Assembly (NCBI GenBank): GCA_026387995.1 | Contig: JAPLKQ010000033.1 | Location: 1 to 10,858, forward strand | Length of the DNA stretch: 10,858 nucleotides | Direction of reading: 5' to 3' | Source: Bacillota bacterium | GTDB taxonomy: Bacteria > Bacillota_I > Bacilli_A > RFN20 > CAG-826 | Part shown: positions 1-6,133 of the stretch, piece after piece | Layout: each line of letters begins with the position of its first letter | Numbering within the stretch: position 1 is the first letter of the stretch | Made by a program: the position numbers and the translations under genes | The notes under the pieces: model-generated | Seen by the model: only the letters and a program-made list of their open reading frames with translations | The model's database searches: none | Told to the model about the DNA's origin: nothing

Positions 1-522
1 ACTCATACAGGCTTTTCTTCTGTCGAAGTTATGCTATATATCGACCTAAATAAACTGAATGCCAACGCTTATCTTTACAAAATCACTTCCGAAGGCTACG
101 AATATTGGGACACGGCGGCTGATAAATTATGGGTTGACGGAAGTTATGGCCGCCCCTCAAATCCGATAACATTAACTGGCAAACGAAAATTCCTTGAGCC
201 TCAAGAAGGCGATTATTACCCAATGAGTTACGACGTAACCTATTTGATCAACATAGAGTACATGGACTCGCTCGAATCAGCGATTATTTATGAATATGAC
301 TCTTCCGACGCTCTCATTGGTACAGTTACGGTTTCAACCGCTGCCGACATTTCAAGCATCACTATCGATGCACTAACAAGTTACGTTAACATTGAGCAAA
401 GATATAAAACTGGCACTGATGAATACAGTGAACGGACCGCCATCAATCGAGATGATACATTTGATTTCCGATTCAGCGATGCTTACGGTGTTATTGGCGC
501 ACACTACTGGCACTTTATTTAA
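1..522 (+). CDS. 3' end of an unrecognised beta-rich protein (5' partial)
   Basis: The frame is open from the first base of the window to a TAA at 520-522, so at least 173 residues of the C-terminal part are present and the true start lies outside. An ATG at 31 has no ribosome site in front of it and is internal. The sequence is rich in Tyr, Thr, Ser and Asp with alternating hydrophobic residues (for example LINIEYMDSLESAIIYEYD), which suggests beta strands. There are no membrane segments and no cysteines in the visible part, which would suit an exported or surface protein, but the N-terminus is missing so this is inference. I do not recognise the family. No clear terminator follows; the next gene has its own promoter. 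Confidence 0.7.
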   Translation, partial: THTGFSSVEVMLYIDLNKLNANAYLYKITSEGYEYWDTAADKLWVDGSYGRPSNPITLTGKRKFLEPQEGDYYPMSYDVTYLINIEYMDSLESAIIYEYDSSDALIGTVTVSTAADISSITIDALTSYVNIEQRYKTGTDEYSERTAINRDDTFDFRFSDAYGVIGAHYWHFI

Positions 523-634
523 TAGAACTTAAGTCGATTCCACACGTTGGAAGAAAGTTTGCTTAAGGTCATTCAAAATTTTACAAACAGCCGAAACTCG
601 ATAATCCATATGAAAACAGCGAAGGCAGATATTT

Positions 635-663
635 TTGACAACTCGGAATCAATCGAGTATATT
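635..663 (+). promoter_or_regulatory. Consensus sigma-A-like promoter for the membrane protein gene at 704
   Basis: A perfect -35 TTGACA (635-640) is separated by 17 bases from a -10 TATATT (658-663). Transcription would start near 670 and give a leader of about 35 nt carrying the ribosome site. This rules out the longer reading frame that begins inside the -35 box. Bases 523-634 hold nothing else I can name. Confidence 0.75.
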
Positions 664-703
664 GAAATTAATAAAAGAAAACAATTTCGAAAGGAGTTGC
701 TTT

Positions 704-1192
704 ATGTCCAAAAAAATACTCTATGCCCTACCGCAACTTGTTTTAGGAATCATGATCTTCTTTTCGCTAATGATTGTCATTCAACTATTTCTATTTCCTT
801 TCACGCTTTCCCAATATGTGTATTGTATTTTAGTTTTATTCCTTTTGTGCCTAGTCATAGCAATGAGGAAATCAAAGTTCTTCTATGTCGGATTTTCTAT
901 CAGCGTTTTCGGGTTTGTCATTCTTTGCCTTTCTATCTATTCCTTGCATACTTTACAACCGTTTTTTGACGCTCCTTCAACGCCAATTAATTTTGACAGC
1001 ACCATCTACCTTTTTTCGGCAATCGAATTTGACAGTGGTTTGCTGTCTGGAGGGATAAGGAGTAACAATCTGATTGGCCCCTTTATGATAATAACTAAAA
1101 TGCTAGACCTTGGTTTTATTATCTTTCTTCCAATGTATCAAATAGTCCATCATGTGAAAGTTTCACCTCATACGTTAAAGAGCAATCATTAA
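704..1192 (+). CDS. Small four-helix membrane protein of unknown function
   Basis: This is a 162-residue protein. The start at 704 is chosen because AAGGAG (691-696) lies 7 nt upstream and a consensus promoter ends at 663; an in-frame ATG at 635 would fall inside that promoter. Four hydrophobic segments are visible, at about residues 5-32, 36-55, 60-82 and 124-148. A polar loop between the third and fourth contains PFFDAPSTPINFD. The N-terminus (MSKK) and C-terminus (HVKVSPHTLKSNH) are basic, consistent with both ends in the cytoplasm. There is no recognisable catalytic motif. It stands alone, followed by the hairpin at 1232-1270 and recombination-site repeat copy 1. Family unknown. Confidence 0.75.
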   Translation: MSKKILYALPQLVLGIMIFFSLMIVIQLFLFPFTLSQYVYCILVLFLLCLVIAMRKSKFFYVGFSISVFGFVILCLSIYSLHTLQPFFDAPSTPINFDSTIYLFSAIEFDSGLLSGGIRSNNLIGPFMIITKMLDLGFIIFLPMYQIVHHVKVSPHTLKSNH

Positions 1193-1231
1193 ATTTGAAA
1201 ATAAATTAACGATACAATATTGATACAAATA

Positions 1232-1270
1232 ATGAAGAATAAAAAACATAAAATTATGTTTTTTCTTCAT
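1232..1270. terminator. Hairpin inside repeat copy 1, possible terminator of the 704-1192 gene
   Basis: The arms ATGAAG/CTTCAT and AAAAAACATAA/TTATGTTTTTT form a long AT-rich stem with a small bulge, starting 40 nt after the stop of the membrane protein gene. The T-run lies in the 3' arm rather than after a GC stem, so it is not a classic terminator. The equivalent hairpin in repeat copy 2 suggests it belongs to the repeat and may only double as a terminator. Confidence 0.4.
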
Positions 1271-1326
1271 CCCACTGTCAAGTCTTTTTCGGAATGGCTA
1301 TTAATTATATAATAATTACGCGAGCG

Positions 1327-1354
1327 ACGGTCAAAGCCCCACCGTTCCGACCAT
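1327..1354. other. 28-bp tyrosine-recombinase-type crossover site, left (11-6-11)
   Basis: The left arm ACGGTCAAAGC, centre CCCACC and right arm GTTCCGACCAT make 28 bp with the two arms inverted. In the matching right-hand site, 8 of 11 arm positions are symmetric and the other three differ only by purine transitions. The 11-6-11 spacing is that of Xer/dif sites and many integrase core sites. The sequence itself is not the usual Bacillota dif. It lies 27 bp from the end of a recombinase remnant. Confidence 0.6.
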
Positions 1355-1397
1355 TACTTACTACGTAAGTAATGTAACCACTAGTTCTTGGTTACAT
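1353..1397. repeat. Two back-to-back dyads between the left core and the recombinase remnant
   Basis: ATTACTTAC (1353-1361) and GTAAGTAAT (1365-1373) form a perfect 9-bp inverted repeat with a 3-base loop that starts in the last bases of the core site. ATGTAACCA (1372-1380) and TGGTTACAT (1389-1397) form a second perfect 9-bp inverted repeat spanning the recombinase stop codon. They could be recombinase-binding arms or a terminator-like structure for the minus-strand operon. Confidence 0.6.
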
Positions 1398-1626
1398 CAA
1401 ACTTACTTAAATATCTGACGACAATATCATTCAATTTAATCATGGCGTCATCTTTCTCGTTTTGAGTGGCATGGAGGTACACACCTTCCGTGACACTTTT
1501 TGTTTTATGCCCCATTAATTGATTGATCGTTTGCGTGCTGACTATTTTGCTATAAAAAACAAGGCAAACGAACGGGGGGGAATAATTGTGTAACCAAAAA
1601 GCAATCGGTTCTTTGCTAAAAATCAA
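1381..1626 (-). pseudogene. C-terminal remnant of a tyrosine recombinase/integrase
   Basis: The last part of this frame carries the C-terminal signature of phage-type tyrosine recombinases: INQLMGHKTKSVTEGVYLHAT. It has the GH motif (H40 of the open frame) and the nucleophile tyrosine ten residues later (Y50), followed by a short charged tail. The upstream catalytic residues (first Arg, Lys, HxxR) and the whole N-terminal binding domain are absent. An R-S-F-A-L stretch typical of the HxLRxTFA motif appears only in another frame, near a run of seven C bases (minus strand, about 1574-1580), so frameshift decay is likely. There is no ribosome site in front, and the upstream gene ends 32 bp away. 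It is probably non-functional. Its position next to a crossover site supports an integrated element. Confidence 0.7.
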
Positions 1627-1658
1627 ACCTACGTTCCATCGGGATTGGAGAAGCCCAG

Positions 1659-2692
1659 TTACAAATTTGCGAAATCTATATAAGACAAGATTTTGTCCCC
1701 AACGGTTTTTTCAGCTTCATAATAGAGTTTTGAACCATAAAAGCAGACATTTGCTACACGTTCATCTATTGTAAAAAATGCACTGAGAGTGCCATTCTCA
1801 TCATTGTATACGAATACGCTGAAAATAGATTTTTTTATCGAAGTGGTTAATTCCGGAGTTCTCAAAATGAATATGCCAATTTCTTGGAAACGATATGCGG
1901 CATAGAGTAAAGAAGAGCCGAACTTTTCAATCGCCTTGAATGTTTCTGTCAGCCTTGTATCAACATTCCGACGTTCTAAATAATAGGAATTATCAAGTGG
2001 AAAATTTGACTCGAACTAAATAGATCTTGAGACTCACCGTTCTTGTAGACGTATTCATTATTAGTGCAAAGATAGATGTCACCATTAACTTTATGAATGA
2101 TGTTGCGAATCCCCAAATAAAGATTATCAAAATATTCTGTGGATGCCGGTGTATCGGAGACGCCACCACTGTCGTATAGATATTTTGATAAAGAATACTG
2201 CGATTCGCTACTCTCTTGAAATGTCAGATAAAACGAAGAGTCGTATGCATCCAAATAAAAGTTTGTATTCATTCCATAGTCAAAATGCTCACTTAAAACG
2301 GTTTCTTGATTACCTAAAAGAGAGACTCTATACAAATTGCACAAATAAGAACTTTCAGAATTAAAATTCACGACAAAATAAAAGTACCCGTCAAGTTCAA
2401 AAACGCTTTGTGCATTGTCCACTTGGTTAATGACCCCAGGATATTCCTTAAAAAATAACAAGACTTCACTTGCATAGACCTTCAGTTCAGTCACACTATC
2501 GATTGTTTTAAGCGAATATTGGTGGGTTTCAGAAATGTCGATCAGAATTTCGCTATTCTCTTTTTCATGAACATTGAGCGAAATCGGCGTTGTATTTTCA
2601 ACAATGGTTTTCAAAGAATCCTTTGCGCTTGAACAACCGGTTAAAACCAAGATACTTATCGCGATGAGTAGATTAAGGTTTTTCGATTTCAT
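1659..2692 (-). pseudogene. Secreted lipoprotein, frameshifted (about 344 residues if repaired)
   Basis: The 5' part (2692 to 1976) encodes 238 residues with a lipoprotein signal: basic MKSKN start, hydrophobic core, lipobox LTGC with C20 as the modified cysteine, then SSAKDS. The ribosome site GGAGG (2699-2703) is 6 nt upstream. The frame ends early in LIIPII-stop. A second frame from about 2005 to the TAA at 1659 continues with NFPLDNSYYLERRNVDTRL and 100 further residues without any start of its own. Adding one base in the A3T4 run at 2001-2007 joins both frames into one protein. Repeated stretches such as DGYFYFVVNF, NGDIYLCTNNEYVY and SFYLTFQE resemble blades of a beta-propeller. The function is unknown. 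It follows the secreted 466-residue protein by 20 nt, probably in one operon. Confidence 0.7.
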
Positions 2693-2712
2693 AATCTTCC
2701 TCCAAAATCATT

Positions 2713-4113
2713 TTAATATATATTTCCATATCCGGCTTCGCTTGTAACAAAATTAATAAAACCTTTCACCATGTTTTTTCTAACTGCATATGATGGCATA
2801 TGATATTCACCTTCTAAAGAATACGGATGGCATAGAAAATAATCTCTCGGGTCGATTGAAGGAAGGTCAAGAGAAGCGTCTGCCAGATTGGTCGGTGATA
2901 ATAAACAAGCATTGGCCGTTGTAAATCTAAATGCATTAATTCCGGTAGTATTTAGATCCGTTGCAACAAATGCTCCTGCTCCTGTATCGATTGGATCCGC
3001 AACATATTGATAAGCCACATTCTTTATAAAACTCCTGTACCTAAATGGTTCACTGTCAACACAACTTTCATAGTAAGCGGCTAGGGCACCACTAACTAAA
3101 TTGCATCTATTACTATTAGCATCGTATGTCGTTAAATAGCCTCTCCCAATATTATAGGCATCAATGTCAGCATAAAAATCTGCTCTTGAAAAGTCAGTGT
3201 TGGAATCCAAAACTTGGTTTTCAAAATTAGTAACTAAGCCACCCGTAAGTCCAAAATCATAGCACGCACTATGCAAATCCCCTATGAAAGCTATAAGATT
3301 TTGCAGTTGATAACCAATGCTTAAATTACCCCCTGGATATTGCTCGAGTCCATCAAGTGAACAAAACATGTGGATCAAGTCAATTCCATAAGCATTATTC
3401 ACAGGATCTTCCAACATATTCCTCATCTTAAATCTTTCCAAAACCGTGCCATATCTTGGATTAATATTTGCGGTAATTGAAACAAAAGATGCAAAATACG
3501 ATTTCATATCAACTAATGAATTATTAATACATGTATATTTTATGCTCTCTTTTGCATTAACAAAATCGACAAATCCTAAGTCAAATTGCCCACAAATGAG
3601 GCTAAAAGCAGTTCCGATTAAACTCTCGAAAATTGTACCTGAATCTCGATAACCAAGATCAAGATTTCTTATATAACCCAACACTAGATTATCTACATCG
3701 CTGGAAGTTATATTATTTATAGAAATATAGGACGCTGCATAACTTTCAAGTTGCCTAATCATAAAAATCAAGGAATCTACCTTAGTACTCAGGCTTCGAA
3801 CTTCAACAACTTCATTAACAAACTCATTCGCTTGATAATAATAAAGATGATGCGTAGTAATAAAGGGCCACCAGCCAGTAGTATATGTTATCGTATGAAC
3901 AACTGCACCAGTGGCTTCAACAAATGGAACCATTTCTTTAGATATATAAATCGTTGTAGCTTTATTTACAGGCTTTGTAACTATAAAGTCGCCTATTGGC
4001 AAATTCGAGACTTGCGCGTGAACGATATGCCCGTTATCCGCGTTTGTGTTTAATGTTCCCAGAGTACCTAGGCCGACCAAAAGCACTCCTAAAATTGCCA
4101 TCATTTTTTTCAT
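2713..4113 (-). CDS. Secreted protein of unknown family (466 residues, eight cysteines)
   Basis: The start at 4113 has AAAGGAA (4121-4127) 7 nt upstream and a consensus promoter at 4166-4194. Residues 1-33 look like a Sec signal peptide: KK, hydrophobic core AILGVLLVGLGTLGTL, likely cleavage after VHA. The mature part has no membrane segment. Distinct stretches are GWWPF (80-84), D-L-I-H-M-F-C-S-L-D-G (245-255), GDLHSACYDFGLTGG (278-292) and ADIDAYNIG (315-323). Together these histidines, aspartates and glycines look like a conserved enzymatic or binding core, but I cannot name a family. Cysteines sit at 174, 195, 251, 284, 337, 351, 403 and 428, an even number that would allow disulfides outside the cell. 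It is the first gene of a minus-strand operon with the lipoprotein, so the pair may act together at the surface. Confidence 0.75.
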   Translation of the reverse strand: MKKMMAILGVLLVGLGTLGTLNTNADNGHIVHAQVSNLPIGDFIVTKPVNKATTIYISKEMVPFVEATGAVVHTITYTTGWWPFITTHHLYYYQANEFVNEVVEVRSLSTKVDSLIFMIRQLESYAASYISINNITSSDVDNLVLGYIRNLDLGYRDSGTIFESLIGTAFSLICGQFDLGFVDFVNAKESIKYTCINNSLVDMKSYFASFVSITANINPRYGTVLERFKMRNMLEDPVNNAYGIDLIHMFCSLDGLEQYPGGNLSIGYQLQNLIAFIGDLHSACYDFGLTGGLVTNFENQVLDSNTDFSRADFYADIDAYNIGRGYLTTYDANSNRCNLVSGALAAYYESCVDSEPFRYRSFIKNVAYQYVADPIDTGAGAFVATDLNTTGINAFRFTTANACLLSPTNLADASLDLPSIDPRDYFLCHPYSLEGEYHMPSYAVRKNMVKGFINFVTSEAGYGNIY

Positions 4114-4165
4114 TTTGTTTTTCCTTTATGCTTTATCTTTGATCAAAAATAAATAGATATTTTTT

Positions 4166-4194
4166 ATTTTAATGTTGTTTAACATAGTTGTCAA
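4166..4194 (-). promoter_or_regulatory. Promoter of the module operon with a dyad between -35 and -10
   Basis: On the minus strand TTGACA (4194-4189), 17 bases and TAAAAT (4171-4166) form a strong sigma-A-like promoter for the secreted-protein operon, about 52 nt upstream of the start codon. The spacer contains the inverted repeat ATGTT-gttt-AACAT (4172-4185). A protein bound there would block polymerase, so a repressor site is likely but unproven. Confidence 0.65.
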
Positions 4195-4221
4195 GGTAGT
4201 AGAAGGTTTTGCAGCCAGACT

Positions 4222-4352
4222 GATACATTATTGATACAGTAAATGAATAACTATGTTATTCATACGTTTTCGAAGTATTTTTGGATGGCGAAACTAATTA
4301 TAACAGTATAATTAAGCACTCGATGGTCAAAGCCCCACCGTTCCGACCATTA
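4222..4352. repeat. Structured intergenic repeat, copy 2
   Basis: The order of parts is the same as in 1211-1356. Two GATACA boxes 11 bp apart (4222-4227, 4233-4238) are followed after 4 nt by a perfect 9-bp hairpin ATGAATAAC/GTTATTCAT (4243-4251, 4255-4263). A perfect 8-bp AT dyad TAATTATA/TATAATTA (4295-4302, 4307-4314) comes next, then 6 nt, then the 32-bp conserved stretch (4321-4352). The GATACA block is 16/17 identical to copy 1, and the stretch between hairpin and dyad is only loosely similar. Orientation is the same as copy 1. Confidence 0.75.
4323..4350. other. 28-bp tyrosine-recombinase-type crossover site, right (11-6-11)
   Basis: The arms ATGGTCAAAGC and GTTCCGACCAT surround the centre CCCACC. 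The outer six bases of the arms are perfectly inverted (ATGGTC/GACCAT). It differs from the left site at one base (T4324 against C1328). It is followed within 10 bp by a terminator hairpin, and by the shift to higher-GC, chromosome-like genes. Confidence 0.6.
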
Positions 4353-4359
4353 GAATAGT

Positions 4360-4385
4360 AAAGGCCTCGATTTGAGGCCTTTTTT
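4360..4385. terminator. Rho-independent terminator, GGCCTC type
   Basis: AAAGGCCTC and GAGGCCTTT pair around GATTT, followed by further T bases on the plus strand. It serves the plus strand best, but no plus-strand gene ends here. On the minus strand it lies 37 nt after the stop of the 4422-5009 gene and can end that transcript. A near-identical stem occurs at 9091-9117, and a related one at 5107-5134. Confidence 0.8.
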
Positions 4386-4421
4386 CTATGAGGGAACCGA
4401 GGATGGTCAGAGACTAGCTAT

Positions 4422-5009
4422 TTATTGAGATTTGGGCTTAAGAAGAGGATCGGGAGCGGATTCGTATTCCGCGATGTACAGCCGGTAAAGTTTTTGCCGC
4501 TCCAAAACGACATTTCGGCGGTTCAAAAAAAACGTCTCAACCGATGACCAAACAAAGCCCCAGCTGACTAATAGTGAAATTTCTTGAAAGAAATAGGTCA
4601 CATAAGAAATACTCCGGAAAAAGCCCGATAACAGCAAAGCGAAGATACCGCCGCCAAGCAAAATAAGGCAATAAATATTCAGACGTTTGATTTCCAATTC
4701 TTCGAAATAGATCATTTTGACGATTTCGCCATTGACGGCTTTTTTGATAGATGCCGGATTGGGGTCGGGGGAACCGTCCGGGAAAGCGACTCGGACGGTG
4801 ATCGCCTGGGTCATCGGCAGATATTTGGTTTCTGTCAGCATATGTTCGATGGCGTCTTGGATTCGGACTCGGCTCAGGGTCCCAGGGTAAACCTCAAGAT
4901 CGATGTGGCCCGCTTCCGAATATGCGGAAAAGGCCCTAACCTTTTTCATCAGTTGTTTGGCTGCTTTTATTTCTTTCAAATCCTCAGGATTGAGTTGTAT
5001 CGTTTTCAT
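4422..5009 (-). CDS. Two-helix membrane protein of unknown function
   Basis: This 195-residue protein starts at 5009, with AAAGGA (5018-5023) 8 nt upstream. Residues 1-108 are soluble, charged and mixed alpha/beta, with no recognised motif. Two hydrophobic segments follow at about 111-131 (IYCLILLGGGIFALLLSGFF) and 134-159, with only a short turn between them. The last 35 residues are polar and basic, then end in APDPLLKPKSQ. Both soluble ends should face the cytoplasm. The gene is monocistronic, between its own extended -10 promoter and the terminator at 4360-4385. I do not recognise the family. Confidence 0.75.
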   Translation of the reverse strand: MKTIQLNPEDLKEIKAAKQLMKKVRAFSAYSEAGHIDLEVYPGTLSRVRIQDAIEHMLTETKYLPMTQAITVRVAFPDGSPDPNPASIKKAVNGEIVKMIYFEELEIKRLNIYCLILLGGGIFALLLSGFFRSISYVTYFFQEISLLVSWGFVWSSVETFFLNRRNVVLERQKLYRLYIAEYESAPDPLLKPKSQ

Positions 5010-5053
5010 GATGGTTATCCTTTTCTTTTACATTTATTGTCTCTTTCTATCTT

Positions 5054-5062
5054 ATTCTATCA
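5054..5062 (-). promoter_or_regulatory. Extended -10 promoter for the 5009-4422 gene
   Basis: The minus strand reads TGATAGAAT, a TGn-extended -10 with one mismatch to TATAAT. A TTGAAA occurs only 13 bases upstream (5078-5073), too close for a normal -35, so the extended -10 would carry the promoter. Confidence 0.4.
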
Positions 5063-5106
5063 TGCTTTCACTTTTCAAAAGGCGCGCTGCTCGATCGTGA
5101 AAATGC

Positions 5107-5134
5107 AAAAGGCCCCACGATGAGGCCCTTTTTT
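5107..5134 (-). terminator. Terminator of the SDR oxidoreductase gene
   Basis: AAAAGGCC and GGCC-C-TTTTTT pair with a short inner CA/TG extension. The hairpin lies about 28 nt beyond the SDR stop codon on the minus strand and has T-rich flanks on both strands. It is a variant of the GGCCTC stem used at 4360 and 9091. Confidence 0.65.
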
Positions 5135-5161
5135 ACTAATCAGTAGAAAGAAGGTTTGGTA

Positions 5162-6085
5162 TTAAACTATAAAGGGGACTTTAGTCAGTTGTTCAGACAA
5201 CGTCCATAACTTTTTGGCGTCAGCTTCAGAGTGGGATTCTTCGCTAGATTCGACCACCACCGGTTGTTTTTTCGTTTTCTTATCCTTACTCGGCCCATAG
5301 TATTGTCCATTGAGCGCCGTTTCATCTAGGCAAGCCCGGATTTCCGGTAAGGCGCCTTCATAAGGAGTCGAAGCGACTTTGGAGAACATCCAGAAGAGGG
5401 GACGAACCAGAATATTCTTCGTCATATAACGGCCAAGCTCGGTATTGGCAACCCCAGGATGGGCCGCCATTACGCGTACATCAAGATGTTTGGCCTCTAC
5501 CCTTCGGGCCAGTTCATACGTGAATAGAAGGTTAGAAAGTTTGCTTCTCCCATAGGCGCCGATCTTTGAATATTTACTATGTTCGAAGAGGTAGTCGTCA
5601 AAATCCATTTTTCCCATTTTGTGGGCCATGCTGCTCACGGTGACGATTCGGGAATGGGGTGTCTGTGCAATGAGGTCGAAGAGTTGAGCCGTCAAGGCAA
5701 AATGCCCTAAATGGTTGACGCCATTCTGTTTCTCGAATCCATCTTCGGTCTTTCCGTAAGGGACCGTCATGATGCCCGCATTGTTCAGCAAGATGTCCAA
5801 GCGTGAATACTTGGCTTTAAAGGCTTGAACGAAGGCGTGGATGGACGCCAAACTGCCCAAATCCAGTTTCATGATATCGACGGTGGCATCTTTGGTTTCC
5901 GCCAGTATTTTGTTTTTGGCTTCCGTGGCGCGTTCCAGTGAACGGCAGGCCAGAATGACCGTGGCGTGTTTTTTGGCAAAAACTTTGGCCGCCTCAAATC
6001 CGAGTCCGGTGTTTCCCCCGGTGACGATGATAACTTTGTCTTTCAATGATTTAATGTTTTCAAGATTCCAAGAGCTGTTTTCCAT
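5162..6085 (-). CDS. Short-chain dehydrogenase/reductase, retinol-dehydrogenase-like
   Basis: This 307-residue protein has a full classical SDR set. The cofactor loop TGGNTGLG is at 22-29, CRS at 47-49 (Arg48 favours NADP(H)), the adenine-contact LDLGS at 74-78, and NNAG at 101-104. Asn124 lies in NGVNHLGHF, the catalytic Ser is in VSSMAH (151/152), and YGRSK (Tyr178, Lys182) is followed by AHPGVANTELGRY. The overall pattern resembles the retinol dehydrogenase / WWOX / protochlorophyllide-reductase branch, which reduces carbonyls or oxidises alcohols of hydrophobic substrates. The actual substrate cannot be told. The C-terminal 40 residues are charged and have a KDKKTKK stretch. The start is supported by GAGG (6091-6094) 5 nt upstream. 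It appears monocistronic. Confidence 0.9.
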   Translation of the reverse strand: MENSSWNLENIKSLKDKVIIVTGGNTGLGFEAAKVFAKKHATVILACRSLERATEAKNKILAETKDATVDIMKLDLGSLASIHAFVQAFKAKYSRLDILLNNAGIMTVPYGKTEDGFEKQNGVNHLGHFALTAQLFDLIAQTPHSRIVTVSSMAHKMGKMDFDDYLFEHSKYSKIGAYGRSKLSNLLFTYELARRVEAKHLDVRVMAAHPGVANTELGRYMTKNILVRPLFWMFSKVASTPYEGALPEIRACLDETALNGQYYGPSKDKKTKKQPVVVESSEESHSEADAKKLWTLSEQLTKVPFIV

Positions 6086-6101
6086 AGAGACCTCGCTTTG
6101 A

Positions 6102-6118
6102 GCACCATTGTGTGGTGC
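6102..6118. promoter_or_regulatory. Dyad in the leader of the SDR gene, likely operator
   Basis: GCACCA (6102-6107) and TGGTGC (6113-6118) form a perfect 6-bp inverted repeat with a 5-base gap. It lies between the predicted transcription start and the ribosome site of the SDR gene. SDR genes are often under TetR/MarR/HxlR-type repressors, and none is encoded next to it here. Confidence 0.45.
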
Positions 6119-6133
6119 GTTTTTACAGTTGTG

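Larger units (their letters stand above)
1211..1356. repeat. Structured intergenic repeat, copy 1
   Basis: This 146-bp block shares its whole layout with 4222-4352. In order it holds two GATACA boxes 11 bp apart (1211-1216, 1222-1227), then 4 nt, then a hairpin with ATGAAG/CTTCAT ends (1232-1270). An AT-rich dyad TAATTAT/ATAATTA (1302-1308, 1312-1318) follows, then exactly 6 nt, then a 32-bp conserved stretch (1325-1356). The last part is 31/32 identical to copy 2, while the hairpins differ in sequence but keep pairing. Such an arrangement suits a recombination site with accessory sequences. That role is inference. Confidence 0.75.
1327..4350. mobile_element. Putative integrated module bounded by two crossover sites
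   Basis: About 3 kb lies between directly repeated 28-bp sites (1327-1354 and 4323-4350). It contains, all on the minus strand, a secreted protein, a broken lipoprotein gene and the C-terminal remnant of a tyrosine recombinase beside the left site. The DNA is visibly more AT-rich than the region right of 4400, so the right site coincides with a composition change. The module has no intact integrase and is probably immobile alone. Because the accessory arm sequences occur left of BOTH cores, the left copy may be the end of a previous module (704-1356), giving an array rather than one island. Confidence 0.55.

Noticed and set aside
528-569. CTTAAG repeats after the first gene as a terminator
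   Set aside because: The arms are short and far apart with no T-run; no stable GC stem can be drawn.
547-969. A plus-strand open frame of 140 codons overlapping the membrane protein gene
   Set aside because: It lacks a ribosome site, its first half lies in the promoter and leader of the 704 gene, and the gene in the other frame has promoter, ribosome site and clear membrane helices.
1325-1356. The 32-bp repeat as the 3' end of a tRNA or tmRNA gene
   Set aside because: It has no T-arm consensus, no CCA-type end and no acceptor partner upstream; the inverted-arm recombination layout explains it better.
3446-4053. Plus-strand open frames opposite the secreted protein gene
   Set aside because: They are antisense shadows without ribosome sites, overlapping a gene with signal peptide, promoter and ribosome site.
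4321-4355. The conserved stretch as the C-terminus of a protein gene (a frame ends in TAG right after it in copy 2)
   Set aside because: The single difference between copies gives no sign of coding constraint, the frame upstream runs through AT-rich dyads, and the stop is not kept in copy 1.
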